Below, one piece after another: positions 17,725 to 26,058 of a stretch of 64,000 nucleotides of DNA (the first letter of the stretch is position 1; each line of letters opens with the position of its first letter). Source of the DNA: VBDM01 sp964430565 (GTDB lineage: Bacteria > Pseudomonadota > Gammaproteobacteria > Burkholderiales > SG8-39). The stretch is from assembly GCA_964430565.1 (NCBI GenBank), contig CAYSFD010000010.1, forward strand, positions 1 to 64,000, in the 5' to 3' direction. The position numbers were made by a program, and so were the translations under genes. The notes under the pieces are model-generated. The model made no database searches. It saw only the letters and a program-made list of their open reading frames with translations, and had not been told where the DNA came from.

Positions 17725-19230
17725 TCAGTTCGCGACGGTGGACGGCGCTTCGCGCCCCGGCTCGCCGCGGCGCCACCACCCGCCGCCGAGCGCCTGGAAG
17801 AGCGCCGCGGTGTCCGCGTAACGTGCGGCCTGCGCCTGCACCAGGCCGATCCTCGCCTGCTCGTACTGACGCTGCGCGAGCAGCAGCGCCAGATAGCTCG
17901 TCGAGCCGAATTCGAACTGCTTCTGAGTGACTTCGAGGCTTTCGCGTGCGGCGGCCTCTGCCTCCGCCTGCGCCTTGAGCGTGGCCGCGTCGAACTCGAG
18001 CGCGTGCAGCGCGTCGGCCACGTTCTGGAACGCGCCGAGCACGGTCAGTCGGTACTGGGCGAAGGCCTGGTCGTAGGCGGCGATGGCGCCGCGCTTTCTT
18101 GCCTGGAGCTGGCCGGCGTGGAAGATCGGCTGCAGCAGGCCCGCGGCGATGTTCCAGATCTGCGTGCCGGGGTCGAAGAGGTTTCCCGCGCCGATCGCGG
18201 CGCGGCCATAGCTTCCGCTCAAGGTGAGTTGCGGGAACATTTGAGCCTGGGCAACGCCGATGCGCGCGTTCGTCTGATGGAGGATCGTCTCGGCCGCGCG
18301 GATATCGGGCCGCTGCCGCACCAAATCCGAGGGCAGGCTCACCGGCAGCTCCTGCGGCAGCCGTAATGCCGCCAGATCGAGCTCCGGGAGCCCCGCCTGT
18401 CCGGGAAACCTTCCGACGAGCACCGCAAGCAGGTTGCGAGTCTGCGCGAGCGCCTTTTCGAGCGGCGGCACGCTCGCGCGCGTCGCCGCGAGCGGCGCCC
18501 GCTGCGCGAGCACGTCCGCGCGCGAAACTGCGCCGATGGCGAACTGCTTCTCGACGAGCTGCAACCCGCGTTCCTGCAAAGCGAGAATCTCTCGCGTTGC
18601 GCGTATCTGCTCGCGCAGCGATGCTTCGCGAAAGGCGGTCGTCGCGATGTTCGCCGTGAGCGAAAGGTAGGCGGCCTCGACCTGGAATCGCTGGAAATCG
18701 ATACCCGCCTCCAGCGCTTCGAGCTCGCGCCGCGCGCCGCCGGCGACGTCGATCGCGTAGGAGACGTTTACCGAGGCGTTGTACAGATTGAACACGGTGG
18801 GGGGAATCGACGGATTTCCAAACGTCGCCCCGCTGATGCGCTGGCGCCTCGCCGAAAGGCCCGCATCGACGCTCGGATAGAGCACCGCGTACTGCGCGTT
18901 CAGATTCTCCTGAGCCTGACGCAGCGCAGCCTGAGCAGCATCGAGCGTCGGATGGCCGGCGAGCGCGGTCTGCATGAGACTGTCCAGAGCCGGCGATCCG
19001 AAGAGCTTCCACCACTCGGCGGAGATTTCCGCGCCAGGCTCAAAGCGCTGGGCGTCGCCGCCGCGCACCGGGGCGGCTACGGTTTGCAAAGGCAGCGGCT
19101 TTTCGGTGTAGGCGGAGGCGGAGAGGTCGTCCGGCGCGCGGTAGTCGGGGCCGACCGCGCAGGCCGCAAGCAAGGCGCCGGTCGCCGCAATCGCGGCACG
19201 GCGGAGAGTCTGGAGGGAGACGGGTTTCAT
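17725..19230 (-). CDS. Outer-membrane efflux lipoprotein (OprM/NodT-like)
   Basis: The product is the outer-membrane channel of the efflux system, 501 aa, with two repeated TolC-like helical domains. The N-terminus has a lipoprotein signal ending LLAACAVGPDYRAP, where the cysteine is the lipidation site and GPDY is typical for the NodT family. The helical repeats include WWKLFGSPALDSLMQTAL and RQRPDIRAAETILHQTNARIG. It is the first gene of the operon, so the promoter is expected in 19231-19313. The gene order channel-adaptor-permease is reversed compared with the common mexAB-oprM order. Confidence 0.92.
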   Translation of the reverse strand: MKPVSLQTLRRAAIAATGALLAACAVGPDYRAPDDLSASAYTEKPLPLQTVAAPVRGGDAQRFEPGAEISAEWWKLFGSPALDSLMQTALAGHPTLDAAQAALRQAQENLNAQYAVLYPSVDAGLSARRQRISGATFGNPSIPPTVFNLYNASVNVSYAIDVAGGARRELEALEAGIDFQRFQVEAAYLSLTANIATTAFREASLREQIRATREILALQERGLQLVEKQFAIGAVSRADVLAQRAPLAATRASVPPLEKALAQTRNLLAVLVGRFPGQAGLPELDLAALRLPQELPVSLPSDLVRQRPDIRAAETILHQTNARIGVAQAQMFPQLTLSGSYGRAAIGAGNLFDPGTQIWNIAAGLLQPIFHAGQLQARKRGAIAAYDQAFAQYRLTVLGAFQNVADALHALEFDAATLKAQAEAEAAARESLEVTQKQFEFGSTSYLALLLAQRQYEQARIGLVQAQAARYADTAALFQALGGGWWRRGEPGREAPSTVAN

Positions 19231-19313
19231 CTCTTTTCCTTCGTCCGCTATTTCCCTGATCTGAGAAAAAAGCCAGCGCCGTACAAGACGGCTTCTGAGA
19301 TCGGTGCCCGGCG

Positions 19314-20825
19314 TCAAGCTGCCACGCGGCCCTTCTGCTTTTGCTGCGCCGCCTTGGCGTGCATCGCGGCGTAAGCTCCGTGCGCGGCGGCCTCCGCGTC
19401 GCCCACGTGCACCGGCAGGCCCATGTCTGAGAGCACCGAACCGAGCGCCGACAGGCACAGCATGACGTTGTCCGGACGGCAGGAGTAGCCCATGATGCCG
19501 ATGCGCCAGATCTTGCCCGCGAGCGGGCCGAGGCCCGCGCCGATCTCGATGCTGAACTCGTTCAGGAGCGTCTTCCTCACCTCGGCTTCGTTCACGCCTT
19601 CCGGGCAGCGCACCGCATTCATCTGCGGCAGCTGGTATTTCTCGTTCACGAGGAACTTGAGCCCCATCGCTTCGAGCCCGGCTTTCAACGCATTGTGATG
19701 CCGCTGGTGGCGCGCCCAGGAGTTCTCCATGCCTTCCTCGCGAAGCAGCAGCAACGCCTCGTGCAGGCCAAAGAGCGAATTCGTCGGCGCGGTGTGGTGA
19801 TAGGTGCGCGCAGTCGACCCCCAGTAGCCGAGGAGCAGATTCATGTCCATGAACCAGGAGTGGATCTTGTCCTTGCGCGCCTTGACGTAATCGACTACGC
19901 GCTCGGAGAAAGACACCGGCGAGAGCCCCGGCGTGCAGGAGAGGCATTTCTGGCTCGCCGAGTAGATCGCGTCGATCTCCCATTCGTCCACGAGCACGGG
20001 CGAACCGCCGAGCGTCGTCACCGCATCCACGATCGCAAGCGCGTCATACTTGTGCGCGATCGAGACGAGCGTCTTCGCGTCCGACTGAACCCCGGTGGAG
20101 GTTTCGCCGTGTATGAACGCGACGACGCGCGCGTCGCGGTTCTTCTTCAGCGCATCCTCGAGCTTGTTCGGATCGATGGGAGCACCCCACTCGTCCTCGA
20201 CGACGATCGCCTTGCCGCCCATGCGCTCGACGTTTTCGATCATGCGCCCGCCGAACACCCCGTTCCTGCACACCACCACCTTGTCGCCGGGGCGCACCAG
20301 GTTGACGAAGCAGTACTCCATTCCCACCGAACCCGGACCCGACAGCGGGAAGGTAAGTGGGTTCTTCGTCTGGTACACGTAGCGAAGCAGGCCTTTAAGC
20401 TCCTCCATCATCTCGACGAACACCGGATCAAGGTAGCCGATTGCCGGCTGGCTCATGGTCGTGAGCACGCGCGGATGGATCTCGGTCGGACCCGGACCCA
20501 TGAGCGTCCTCTGCGGTGGGTGAAACGAGCTGATGCGTTTGGCGGGGGCGAAATCGTTCATGGCTTCCTTTCCCGAAAGAGGCGACCCGAACAGGATGTC
20601 GTCGGGACGCGATTTGACTTTGACCGGCTTCTTCGCGGAAGCCTCGTCCAGCACATCGACGGCGTGAATTCCGCCGTTGGTGACACGCTCGACTTCGGTC
20701 GCCCAGCGCGCCGGAACATAACCGCATTTGACCCAGTTGTTGACCACGGCGCGGTCGAGCCTGAACGCGCGGGCGACTTCCGCTTGGCTGCCGAAGATTG
20801 AGACGAGGCGTTCTGCGCAGTTCAT
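19314..20825 (-). CDS. HTH domain fused to class V aminotransferase (serine/alanine-glyoxylate type)
   Basis: The frame encodes 503 aa. Residues 1-60 form a Cro/YdaS-like helix-turn-helix (ERLVSIFGSQAEVARAFRLD, then VVNNWVKCGYVPARWATEVE). A polar linker follows. From about residue 100 (FHPPQRTLMGPGPTEIHPRV) it is a complete PLP-dependent class V aminotransferase, with the cofactor lysine in IYSASQKCLSC (K292) and HGETSTG upstream. Such enzymes transfer the amino group of serine or alanine to glyoxylate. No stop separates the parts. An internal ATG at 20564 has AGGAAG before it and could give the enzyme alone. A palindrome lies just upstream. Domain calls are secure; the fusion's role is unknown. 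Confidence 0.85.
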   Translation of the reverse strand: MNCAERLVSIFGSQAEVARAFRLDRAVVNNWVKCGYVPARWATEVERVTNGGIHAVDVLDEASAKKPVKVKSRPDDILFGSPLSGKEAMNDFAPAKRISSFHPPQRTLMGPGPTEIHPRVLTTMSQPAIGYLDPVFVEMMEELKGLLRYVYQTKNPLTFPLSGPGSVGMEYCFVNLVRPGDKVVVCRNGVFGGRMIENVERMGGKAIVVEDEWGAPIDPNKLEDALKKNRDARVVAFIHGETSTGVQSDAKTLVSIAHKYDALAIVDAVTTLGGSPVLVDEWEIDAIYSASQKCLSCTPGLSPVSFSERVVDYVKARKDKIHSWFMDMNLLLGYWGSTARTYHHTAPTNSLFGLHEALLLLREEGMENSWARHQRHHNALKAGLEAMGLKFLVNEKYQLPQMNAVRCPEGVNEAEVRKTLLNEFSIEIGAGLGPLAGKIWRIGIMGYSCRPDNVMLCLSALGSVLSDMGLPVHVGDAEAAAHGAYAAMHAKAAQQKQKGRVAA

Positions 20826-20842
20826 GGCCTACCGCGCAAAGT

Positions 20843-20871
20843 TATCATGTCAAAGTAATTTTGACAAGATA
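20843..20871. promoter_or_regulatory. 29-bp palindromic operator upstream of the HTH-aminotransferase
   Basis: TGTCAAA (848-854) and TTTGACA (860-866) are perfect inverted arms around a 5-bp centre. TATC (843-846) and GATA (868-871) extend the symmetry after one mismatch. The centre lies 32 bp upstream of the HTH-aminotransferase start, and TTGACA/TTGTCA on the minus strand within the arms could serve as a -35 element. A site of this size next to a gene with an HTH suggests autoregulation, which is inferred. Confidence 0.65.
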
Positions 20872-20884
20872 CCCATGCCTAGAG

Positions 20885-21709
20885 CTAAAGGGCGGGCTTT
20901 TCGTCCCAGAGGCCGGCTTTCGCTTCGTTCGGCTCCGCTTCGGGCACCTTCGTGTCGAACGTGCGCGCCGGGCCTACACGGCCTATCAGCGGCAGCTTGA
21001 GAGCCGGATCGAAGGGATTCAGCCCAAAGGTAAGTCCCAACAGGTTGAATTCGAGACCTTCGACCGAGCTCCCGGTCAGGCCAAGCAGGCCAAACAGCGA
21101 AAGCTGGAAGCCCTTGCCGCTCGGCGCGGATCCGACGAGCTTCGCGCCGGAATAGTCCTTGCCGATCGCAGTCGGCGGCAGATCGGCTTCGAGTTCGGGG
21201 ACCGCACGCAGTACCCAGGCGGTAAAGGTATTGGAATTCGGACCCGGCCACATCGTGTACTCGCCGGCCCAGGGATAGGCGTGCGCGGCCTTGTCGATGC
21301 GCTCGATCAGCTCTTCGACCCCCGCGCCGCGTTTCTCGGCGATCACCTCGGGCTCCGACCCGAACCAGCGCGCATCAGGCGCGCGATGCCGCACCACCAA
21401 GGCCGTGTCCTGCCAGCGCAAGCGCCAGCCGATGATCTCGTACACCGTGTACTCCGTCGCGGCGGCGGGTTTCACGGCAATCCAGGTGTGAACCCCGAAC
21501 ACGCCGCGAAATCCCCGCACGCGAGCTGCATAGATCTGGACAATCGGCTCGGGCGTCGTCGCCGCAGCGGGCGCGAGGCCGACCGGCTCCTGGCTTGCGA
21601 TGCGCCAGTCCTGCGCGGTCACGCGGCCGACTATGGCAGGGACGAGCACGACGCACCCCGCGACGACCAGGTAGCCCATGATTCGCATGCGACGCCTCAT
21701 GCCTTGCAT
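20885..21709 (-). CDS. DUF3750 family exported protein
   Basis: The 274-aa protein starts with basic residues and one hydrophobic stretch (MGYLVVAGCVVLVPAIVGRV), an uncleaved anchor or signal sequence. The rest is periplasmic-like and matches DUF3750: VQIYAARVRGFRGVFGVHTW, YEIIGWRLRW and MWPGPNSNTFTAWVLRAVPE. The conserved histidine and asparagine positions hint at an NlpC/P60-like or permuted papain-like fold, but I would not assert activity. In-frame starts at 21709, 21694 and 21688 are all possible. Its first ATG is one base after the ttcA stop, so the two genes are probably co-transcribed. Confidence 0.8.
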   Translation of the reverse strand: MQGMRRRMRIMGYLVVAGCVVLVPAIVGRVTAQDWRIASQEPVGLAPAAATTPEPIVQIYAARVRGFRGVFGVHTWIAVKPAAATEYTVYEIIGWRLRWQDTALVVRHRAPDARWFGSEPEVIAEKRGAGVEELIERIDKAAHAYPWAGEYTMWPGPNSNTFTAWVLRAVPELEADLPPTAIGKDYSGAKLVGSAPSGKGFQLSLFGLLGLTGSSVEGLEFNLLGLTFGLNPFDPALKLPLIGRVGPARTFDTKVPEAEPNEAKAGLWDEKPAL

Positions 21710-21710
21710 C

Positions 21711-22568
21711 TCAGGCTTCCCTATCGAACGCGTGGTCGCCCTCTTCGGGCGCCTTCCCCGCGGCGCGCACGGCGGCGAAGTCGAACAGCTTGCGATCCAT
21801 GAGGTGCGAGGGCACGAGATTCGACAGCGCGCGGAACATCGAATCGATCCGCCCGGGATTGCGCTTCTCCCACTCCGCGAGCATGTTCTTCACCTGCTTT
21901 CTTTGCAACGTCGGCTGCGAGCCGCACAGGTCGCAGGGGATGATCGGGAACTGCTTCACCTCGGCGTAGGCTTCGAGATCGCTCTCCGCCACGTACGCAA
22001 GCGGGCGAATGACGACGTGCTTGCCGTCGTCCGATTGCAGCTTGGGCGACATCGCCTTCATCTTGCCGCCGAAGAAGAGGTTCAAGAAAAATGTCTCCAG
22101 AATGTCGTCGCGGTGATGGCCGAGCGCGATCTTGGTCGCGCCGATCTCGCGCGCGACGCGGTAGAGCACGCCGCGGCGCAGCCGCGAGCACAGACCGCAC
22201 ATCGTCTCGCCTTCAGGGATGACGCGCTTCACAACCGAATACGTGTCCTGCACTTCGATCCGGAAGGGAATGCCGAGCGATGTCAGATAGTCTGGCAACA
22301 CCTGCTCGGGGTAGCCGGGATGGCGCTGATCGAGATTGATCGCGACGATCTCGAAGGCGATCGGCGAGCGCCCGCGCAACTTCATCAAGACATCGAGCAG
22401 CCCGTAGCTGTCCTTGCCGCCCGACAGGCACACCATGACGCGGTCGCCCGGGCGGATCATGTCGTAGTCGCCGATCGCCTCGCCGACCAGGCGGCACAGG
22501 CGCTTTTCGAGTTTCCCCGCCTCGAAGCGCTGCTTGCGGGCGAAGCGGATTTTTTCTGGTGCGTTCAT
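21711..22568 (-). CDS. ttcA: tRNA 2-thiocytidine(32) synthetase TtcA
   Basis: TtcA thiolates cytidine 32 in several tRNAs, using ATP and an iron-sulfur cluster. The 285-aa protein has the PP-loop VMVCLSGGKDSYGLLDVLMK. It also has the two cysteine pairs that bind the cluster: MCGLCSRLRRG in the middle and IPCDLCGSQPTLQRKQ further on. The length agrees with the family. It is followed one base later by DUF3750 and preceded, after a 91-bp gap, by the pteridine reductase on the same strand. Confidence 0.95.
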   Translation of the reverse strand: MNAPEKIRFARKQRFEAGKLEKRLCRLVGEAIGDYDMIRPGDRVMVCLSGGKDSYGLLDVLMKLRGRSPIAFEIVAINLDQRHPGYPEQVLPDYLTSLGIPFRIEVQDTYSVVKRVIPEGETMCGLCSRLRRGVLYRVAREIGATKIALGHHRDDILETFFLNLFFGGKMKAMSPKLQSDDGKHVVIRPLAYVAESDLEAYAEVKQFPIIPCDLCGSQPTLQRKQVKNMLAEWEKRNPGRIDSMFRALSNLVPSHLMDRKLFDFAAVRAAGKAPEEGDHAFDREA

Positions 22569-22659
22569 GGAGAAAGTCCCTGCTGGAGTCGCCGATTATC
22601 CCGGAATTGCGTCGGCTGCACCAACGCGCAGGTGGGCGCCCTCGCCAGCAGGTCATCGC

Positions 22660-23409
22660 TCAAAGATTGATGCTCCTGCCGCCGTCCACGGCGATAATCT
22701 GCCCCGTCACGTAGGGCGCTTCGGCGATGAGATAGTAGACGGCGCGGGCGATGTCGTCGGGGTCGCCGGTGCGCCTCAAGATCGTGTTCGAGACGACGCG
22801 CTGGCGCGCGACCTCGTCGAACGACCCGTCGTCGGGCCAGACGATAGGACCGGGCGCGACGCCGTTGACCCGCACCTCGGGCCCGAGCTCGCGTGCAAGC
22901 GAGCGCGTCATCCCCGCAAGCCCGGCTTTGGCTATCGAGTAGATGACGTAGTTCTTCAGCGGCCGCTCGGCATGGATATCGGTGATGTTGACGATCGCAC
23001 CGTTGGTCTTCTTCAAGTACGGCGCGGCCGCCTGAGACAGGAAAAGCGGCGCCCGCAGATTGGTGCCGATCAGGCTTTCCCAGTTCGCCTGCGTCATTTC
23101 GCCGACCGGCGTTGGGAAAAACGTAGAGGCGTTGTTGACGAGTGCATCGAGCCGCTCGAAGCGGTTGACAGCGTTTCTGACGATCTCAGCGGGGCCCGCG
23201 ATGTCGAGCAGATCGGCCTGCACCAGCGCCACAGAGTTTGCGCGAGCAGCGTTCAGCTCGGAACGCAGCGCGTTAGCCTCTCGCTCCGATCCCCGGTAGT
23301 GCAGCACGAGGTTCGCGCCTTCGCGGTGCAATCGCCGAACGATAGCGGCGCCGACGCGCTTCGCGCCGCCGGTGACGAGCACAACTTTTCCTGAAAGCGA
23401 TTCGGGCAT
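22660..23409 (-). CDS. Short-chain dehydrogenase, pteridine reductase type
   Basis: This 249-aa SDR is probably a pteridine or dihydrofolate/dihydromonapterin reductase. The cofactor motif is TGGAKRVGAAIVRRLHREGA, and the basic R after GGAK suggests NADPH. NNAS is present at residues 92-95. The catalytic tyrosine and lysine lie in YSIAKAG, with the active-site serine position replaced in ITDIHAERPLKNY (D). That replacement is typical of pteridine reductases (PTR1/FolM-like). It is divergent from the MidA-like methyltransferase with a 39-bp gap. Linkage to ttcA and midA-like genes is common in betaproteobacteria. Confidence 0.85.
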   Translation of the reverse strand: MPESLSGKVVLVTGGAKRVGAAIVRRLHREGANLVLHYRGSEREANALRSELNAARANSVALVQADLLDIAGPAEIVRNAVNRFERLDALVNNASTFFPTPVGEMTQANWESLIGTNLRAPLFLSQAAAPYLKKTNGAIVNITDIHAERPLKNYVIYSIAKAGLAGMTRSLARELGPEVRVNGVAPGPIVWPDDGSFDEVARQRVVSNTILRRTGDPDDIARAVYYLIAEAPYVTGQIIAVDGGRSINL

Positions 23410-23448
23410 GGCCTAGAATGATACCGGAATAGTTCGACCACCTTTCCC

Positions 23449-24594
23449 ATGGCGCTGCCCGAACCCACGCCCGACGCGCGCGAGCACAGCGAGCGCGTCG
23501 CCGCGCACATTCGTAGTGAAATCGCGGCGAGTGGCGGCTGGATCGGCTTCGCGCGCTACATGGAGCTCGCGCTCTACGCTCCGGGCCTCGGTTACTACAG
23601 CGCCGGTGCGAAAAAGCTCGGTAAGGCCGGAGATTTCGTCACGGCGCCCGAGATCTCGCCGCTCTACGGCCAGACGCTCGCACGGCAGGTGAAGCAGGTG
23701 TTGGACGCAGGGTTCGACGAGGTGCTCGAAGTGGGCGCGGGAAGCGGCGCGCTCGCCGCGACGCTGCTCGAGGAGTTGGAACGCTCCGGAAAAACGCCGC
23801 GTAACTATCTCATCCTCGAGCTCTCAGCCGATCTGCGCGAGCGCAGCCGCGACACGCTCGCGGCAAGAGTCCCCCATCTTCTCGAGCGCGTGGCGTGGCT
23901 GAACCGCTTGCCGCCGTCGTTTTCCGGGGTCGTGCTCGGCAACGAAGTGCTCGATGCGATGCCGACCCACGTGGTCCGCGTTCAGGGCGGGAAAGTCGAG
24001 GAAGGCGGGGTCGGTATGCGAAACGACCGCCTCGACTGGTCCTGGCGCGTGGCCTCGGGCGAGCTGCTCGATGCTGCGCGCTCGCTCAAACTGCCTGAAG
24101 GCTTTCGCACCGAGATCCCCTTGGCCGCGCGCGGCTTCATGCGCTCGCTCGCGGGCGTCCTGGAAAAAGGCGTGGCGCTGTTCGTCGATTACGGTTTCCC
24201 GCAAAAGGAGTACTACCACGCACAACGCAAGGACGGAACGCTCATGTGTCATTACCGCCACCATGCGCACGCCGATCCCTTTTTCCTTCCGGGACTTCAG
24301 GACATCACCAGCCACGTCGATTTCAGCGCGATTGCCGCGGCCGCGCGCGAGGGCGGGCTCGAACTGGCCGGCTACACCAGCCAGGCGCAGTTTCTCGTCA
24401 ACTGCGGCATCACCGAAGTGATGTCGCGCACCCCGGCCGAAGACGGAGCGCGGTTCCTCCCGCTTGCCAACCAGGCAAACTGGCTGATGAGTCCCGCGGA
24501 GATGGGCGAGCTTTTCAAGGTCATCGCGCTCGGCAGGGGATACGCCGCACCGCTGCTGGGTTTTCGCGAAGGCGATAGAAGGCAGGCGCTGTAA
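23449..24594 (+). CDS. MidA/NDUFAF7-like SAM-dependent methyltransferase
   Basis: The 381-aa protein belongs to the DUF185/MidA family. Its mitochondrial member NDUFAF7 methylates an arginine of a complex I subunit. The family signature is visible: GWIGFARYMELALYAPGLGY, GDFVTAPEISPLYGQTLARQ, the SAM loop VLEVGAGSGALAATLLEEL, and VVLGNEVLDAMPTH. A bacterial substrate is not established. The ATG at 23449 fits the family start. It is divergent from the pteridine reductase and is followed after 53 bp by the cytochrome b operon, which is probably separate. Confidence 0.88.
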   Translation: MALPEPTPDAREHSERVAAHIRSEIAASGGWIGFARYMELALYAPGLGYYSAGAKKLGKAGDFVTAPEISPLYGQTLARQVKQVLDAGFDEVLEVGAGSGALAATLLEELERSGKTPRNYLILELSADLRERSRDTLAARVPHLLERVAWLNRLPPSFSGVVLGNEVLDAMPTHVVRVQGGKVEEGGVGMRNDRLDWSWRVASGELLDAARSLKLPEGFRTEIPLAARGFMRSLAGVLEKGVALFVDYGFPQKEYYHAQRKDGTLMCHYRHHAHADPFFLPGLQDITSHVDFSAIAAAAREGGLELAGYTSQAQFLVNCGITEVMSRTPAEDGARFLPLANQANWLMSPAEMGELFKVIALGRGYAAPLLGFREGDRRQAL

Positions 24595-24647
24595 GCTGTA
24601 GCCTGTCTGTCGCGACTTAAAGAGGTTGCGTGGGAGAGGAGACCTCG

Positions 24648-25277
24648 ATGGAAGCGATACGGCAGGACCCGGCGGGGTGGGTGAAGATCCATCCGCTTGT
24701 CGTGCGCATTACCCACTGGATCAACGCGTTCGCCATCCTCATCATGGTCGCCAGCGGCTGGCGCATCTACAACGCCTCGCCGCTCTTCGGCTTCAAGTTC
24801 GCGAACGAGCTCACCCTGGGCGGCTGGCTTGCGGGGGCGCTGCAGTGGCACTTCGCCGCGATGTGGCTGCTGGTGCTGAACGGCATCGTCTATGTCACCT
24901 ACGGCATCGTTTCCGGCCACTTCCGCAGGAAGCTCCTCCCGCTGACGCCCCGCGCGGTGCTGCGCGACGCGCTCGCCGCGCTGCGCGGCAAGCTCGCGCA
25001 CGATGACCTCGCCGTGTACAACGCGGCGCAGCGCGCGGCCTATCTCGCGATCATCCTGTGCCTTGTGGTGCTGATGCTCTCGGGCCTCGCGATCTGGAAG
25101 CCGGTGCAGCTGCAGGAGATCGCGGCGCTCATGGGCGGCTACGAAGGCGCGCGCCTGGTGCATTTCTTCGCCATGGCCTTGATGGTGTTCATCGTGCTGG
25201 TGCACATCGTCATGGTGATTCTCGTGCCGCGCACCTTTCCGACAATGATCACCGGCCGAACAAGGAGGACTTCATGA
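24648..25277 (+). CDS. Cytochrome b561-type membrane subunit
   Basis: This 209-aa di-haem cytochrome b has four membrane helices with histidines placed for haem ligation: VRITHWINAFAILIMVASGW, ALQWHFAAMWLLVLNGIVY, a third helix near residue 135, and ARLVHFFAMALMVFIVLVHI. It probably passes electrons between the quinone pool and the periplasmic molybdenum enzyme encoded next. The ATG at 24648 follows GAGAGGAG; a GTG 18 bases upstream is less likely. The stop overlaps the next start (ATGA at 25274), showing translational coupling. Confidence 0.88.
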   Translation: MEAIRQDPAGWVKIHPLVVRITHWINAFAILIMVASGWRIYNASPLFGFKFANELTLGGWLAGALQWHFAAMWLLVLNGIVYVTYGIVSGHFRRKLLPLTPRAVLRDALAALRGKLAHDDLAVYNAAQRAAYLAIILCLVVLMLSGLAIWKPVQLQEIAALMGGYEGARLVHFFAMALMVFIVLVHIVMVILVPRTFPTMITGRTRRTS

Positions 25278-26032
25278 AGAAGCGCACCATGGAAACGAGC
25301 CTCACCGCGCACCCGGGAAAGCTCATTCGCTCGATCGAGCGGCGGCTGTTCCTGAAGTCGAGCCTGTCGCTCGGCGCGCTCGCGCTCTTGTCGGGCTGCG
25401 ATTTGACCGAAGACGAGGGCGTGCAGAAAGTGCTCCAGGGGATGTCGCGCTGGAACGACGGCGCCCAAGCCTGGTTGTTCAACCCGAACAAGCTCGCGCC
25501 GGAGTATCCGGAGAGCGCGATCACGAAACCCTTCCCCTTCAACGCCTATTACCGCGAGGACGAGGTACGGGTCGTGGACGGTTCGAGCTACCAGCTCGAA
25601 CTGTCGGGCCTGGTCCGCGACAAGAAGCCCTGGACGCTCCCCGAGCTCTACGCCCTGCCGCAGACTTCGCAGATCACGCGCCACATCTGCGTCGAAGGCT
25701 GGAGCGCGATCGGCAAGTGGAGCGGCGTGCGCTTTAGCGATTTTCTCGCACGCATCGGCGCCGACACCACGGCGAAATACATCGGCTTCGAATGCGCCGA
25801 CGACTACACCACGAGCATCGACATGGCGACCGCACTGCACCCGCAGACTCTGCTCACCTTCCGCTTCGCCGACCAGATCCTGCCTCCCAAGTACGGCTTC
25901 CCGATGAAGCTGCGCATGCCGACCAAGCTCGGCTTCAAGAATCCCAAGCACATCACGGCGCTGTACGTGACGAACGATTATCCGGGCGGCTATTGGGAGG
26001 ACCAGGGGTACAACTGGTTCAGCGGCTCGTAA
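25274..26032 (+). CDS. Periplasmic molybdopterin oxidoreductase (sulfite-oxidase/MsrP fold)
   Basis: This 252-aa member of the sulfite-oxidase superfamily binds Mo-molybdopterin. The signal has a Tat-like motif (ERRLFLKSSLSLGALALLSG) followed by a lipobox cysteine, so it is likely exported folded and anchored as a lipoprotein. The Mo-ligand cysteine lies in TRHICVEGWSAIGKWSGV. YIGFECADDYTTSIDMATAL and PMKLRMPTKLGFKNPKHI are typical of the fold. Neighbouring cytochrome b and dihaem cytochrome c supply an electron path. Methionine-sulfoxide repair (MsrP) or oxidation of sulfite or another small molecule are alternatives; the substrate is unknown. Confidence 0.85.
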   Translation: MKKRTMETSLTAHPGKLIRSIERRLFLKSSLSLGALALLSGCDLTEDEGVQKVLQGMSRWNDGAQAWLFNPNKLAPEYPESAITKPFPFNAYYREDEVRVVDGSSYQLELSGLVRDKKPWTLPELYALPQTSQITRHICVEGWSAIGKWSGVRFSDFLARIGADTTAKYIGFECADDYTTSIDMATALHPQTLLTFRFADQILPPKYGFPMKLRMPTKLGFKNPKHITALYVTNDYPGGYWEDQGYNWFSGS

Positions 26033-26058
26033 GGAATGCGTCCCAGTATAATCGCGGC

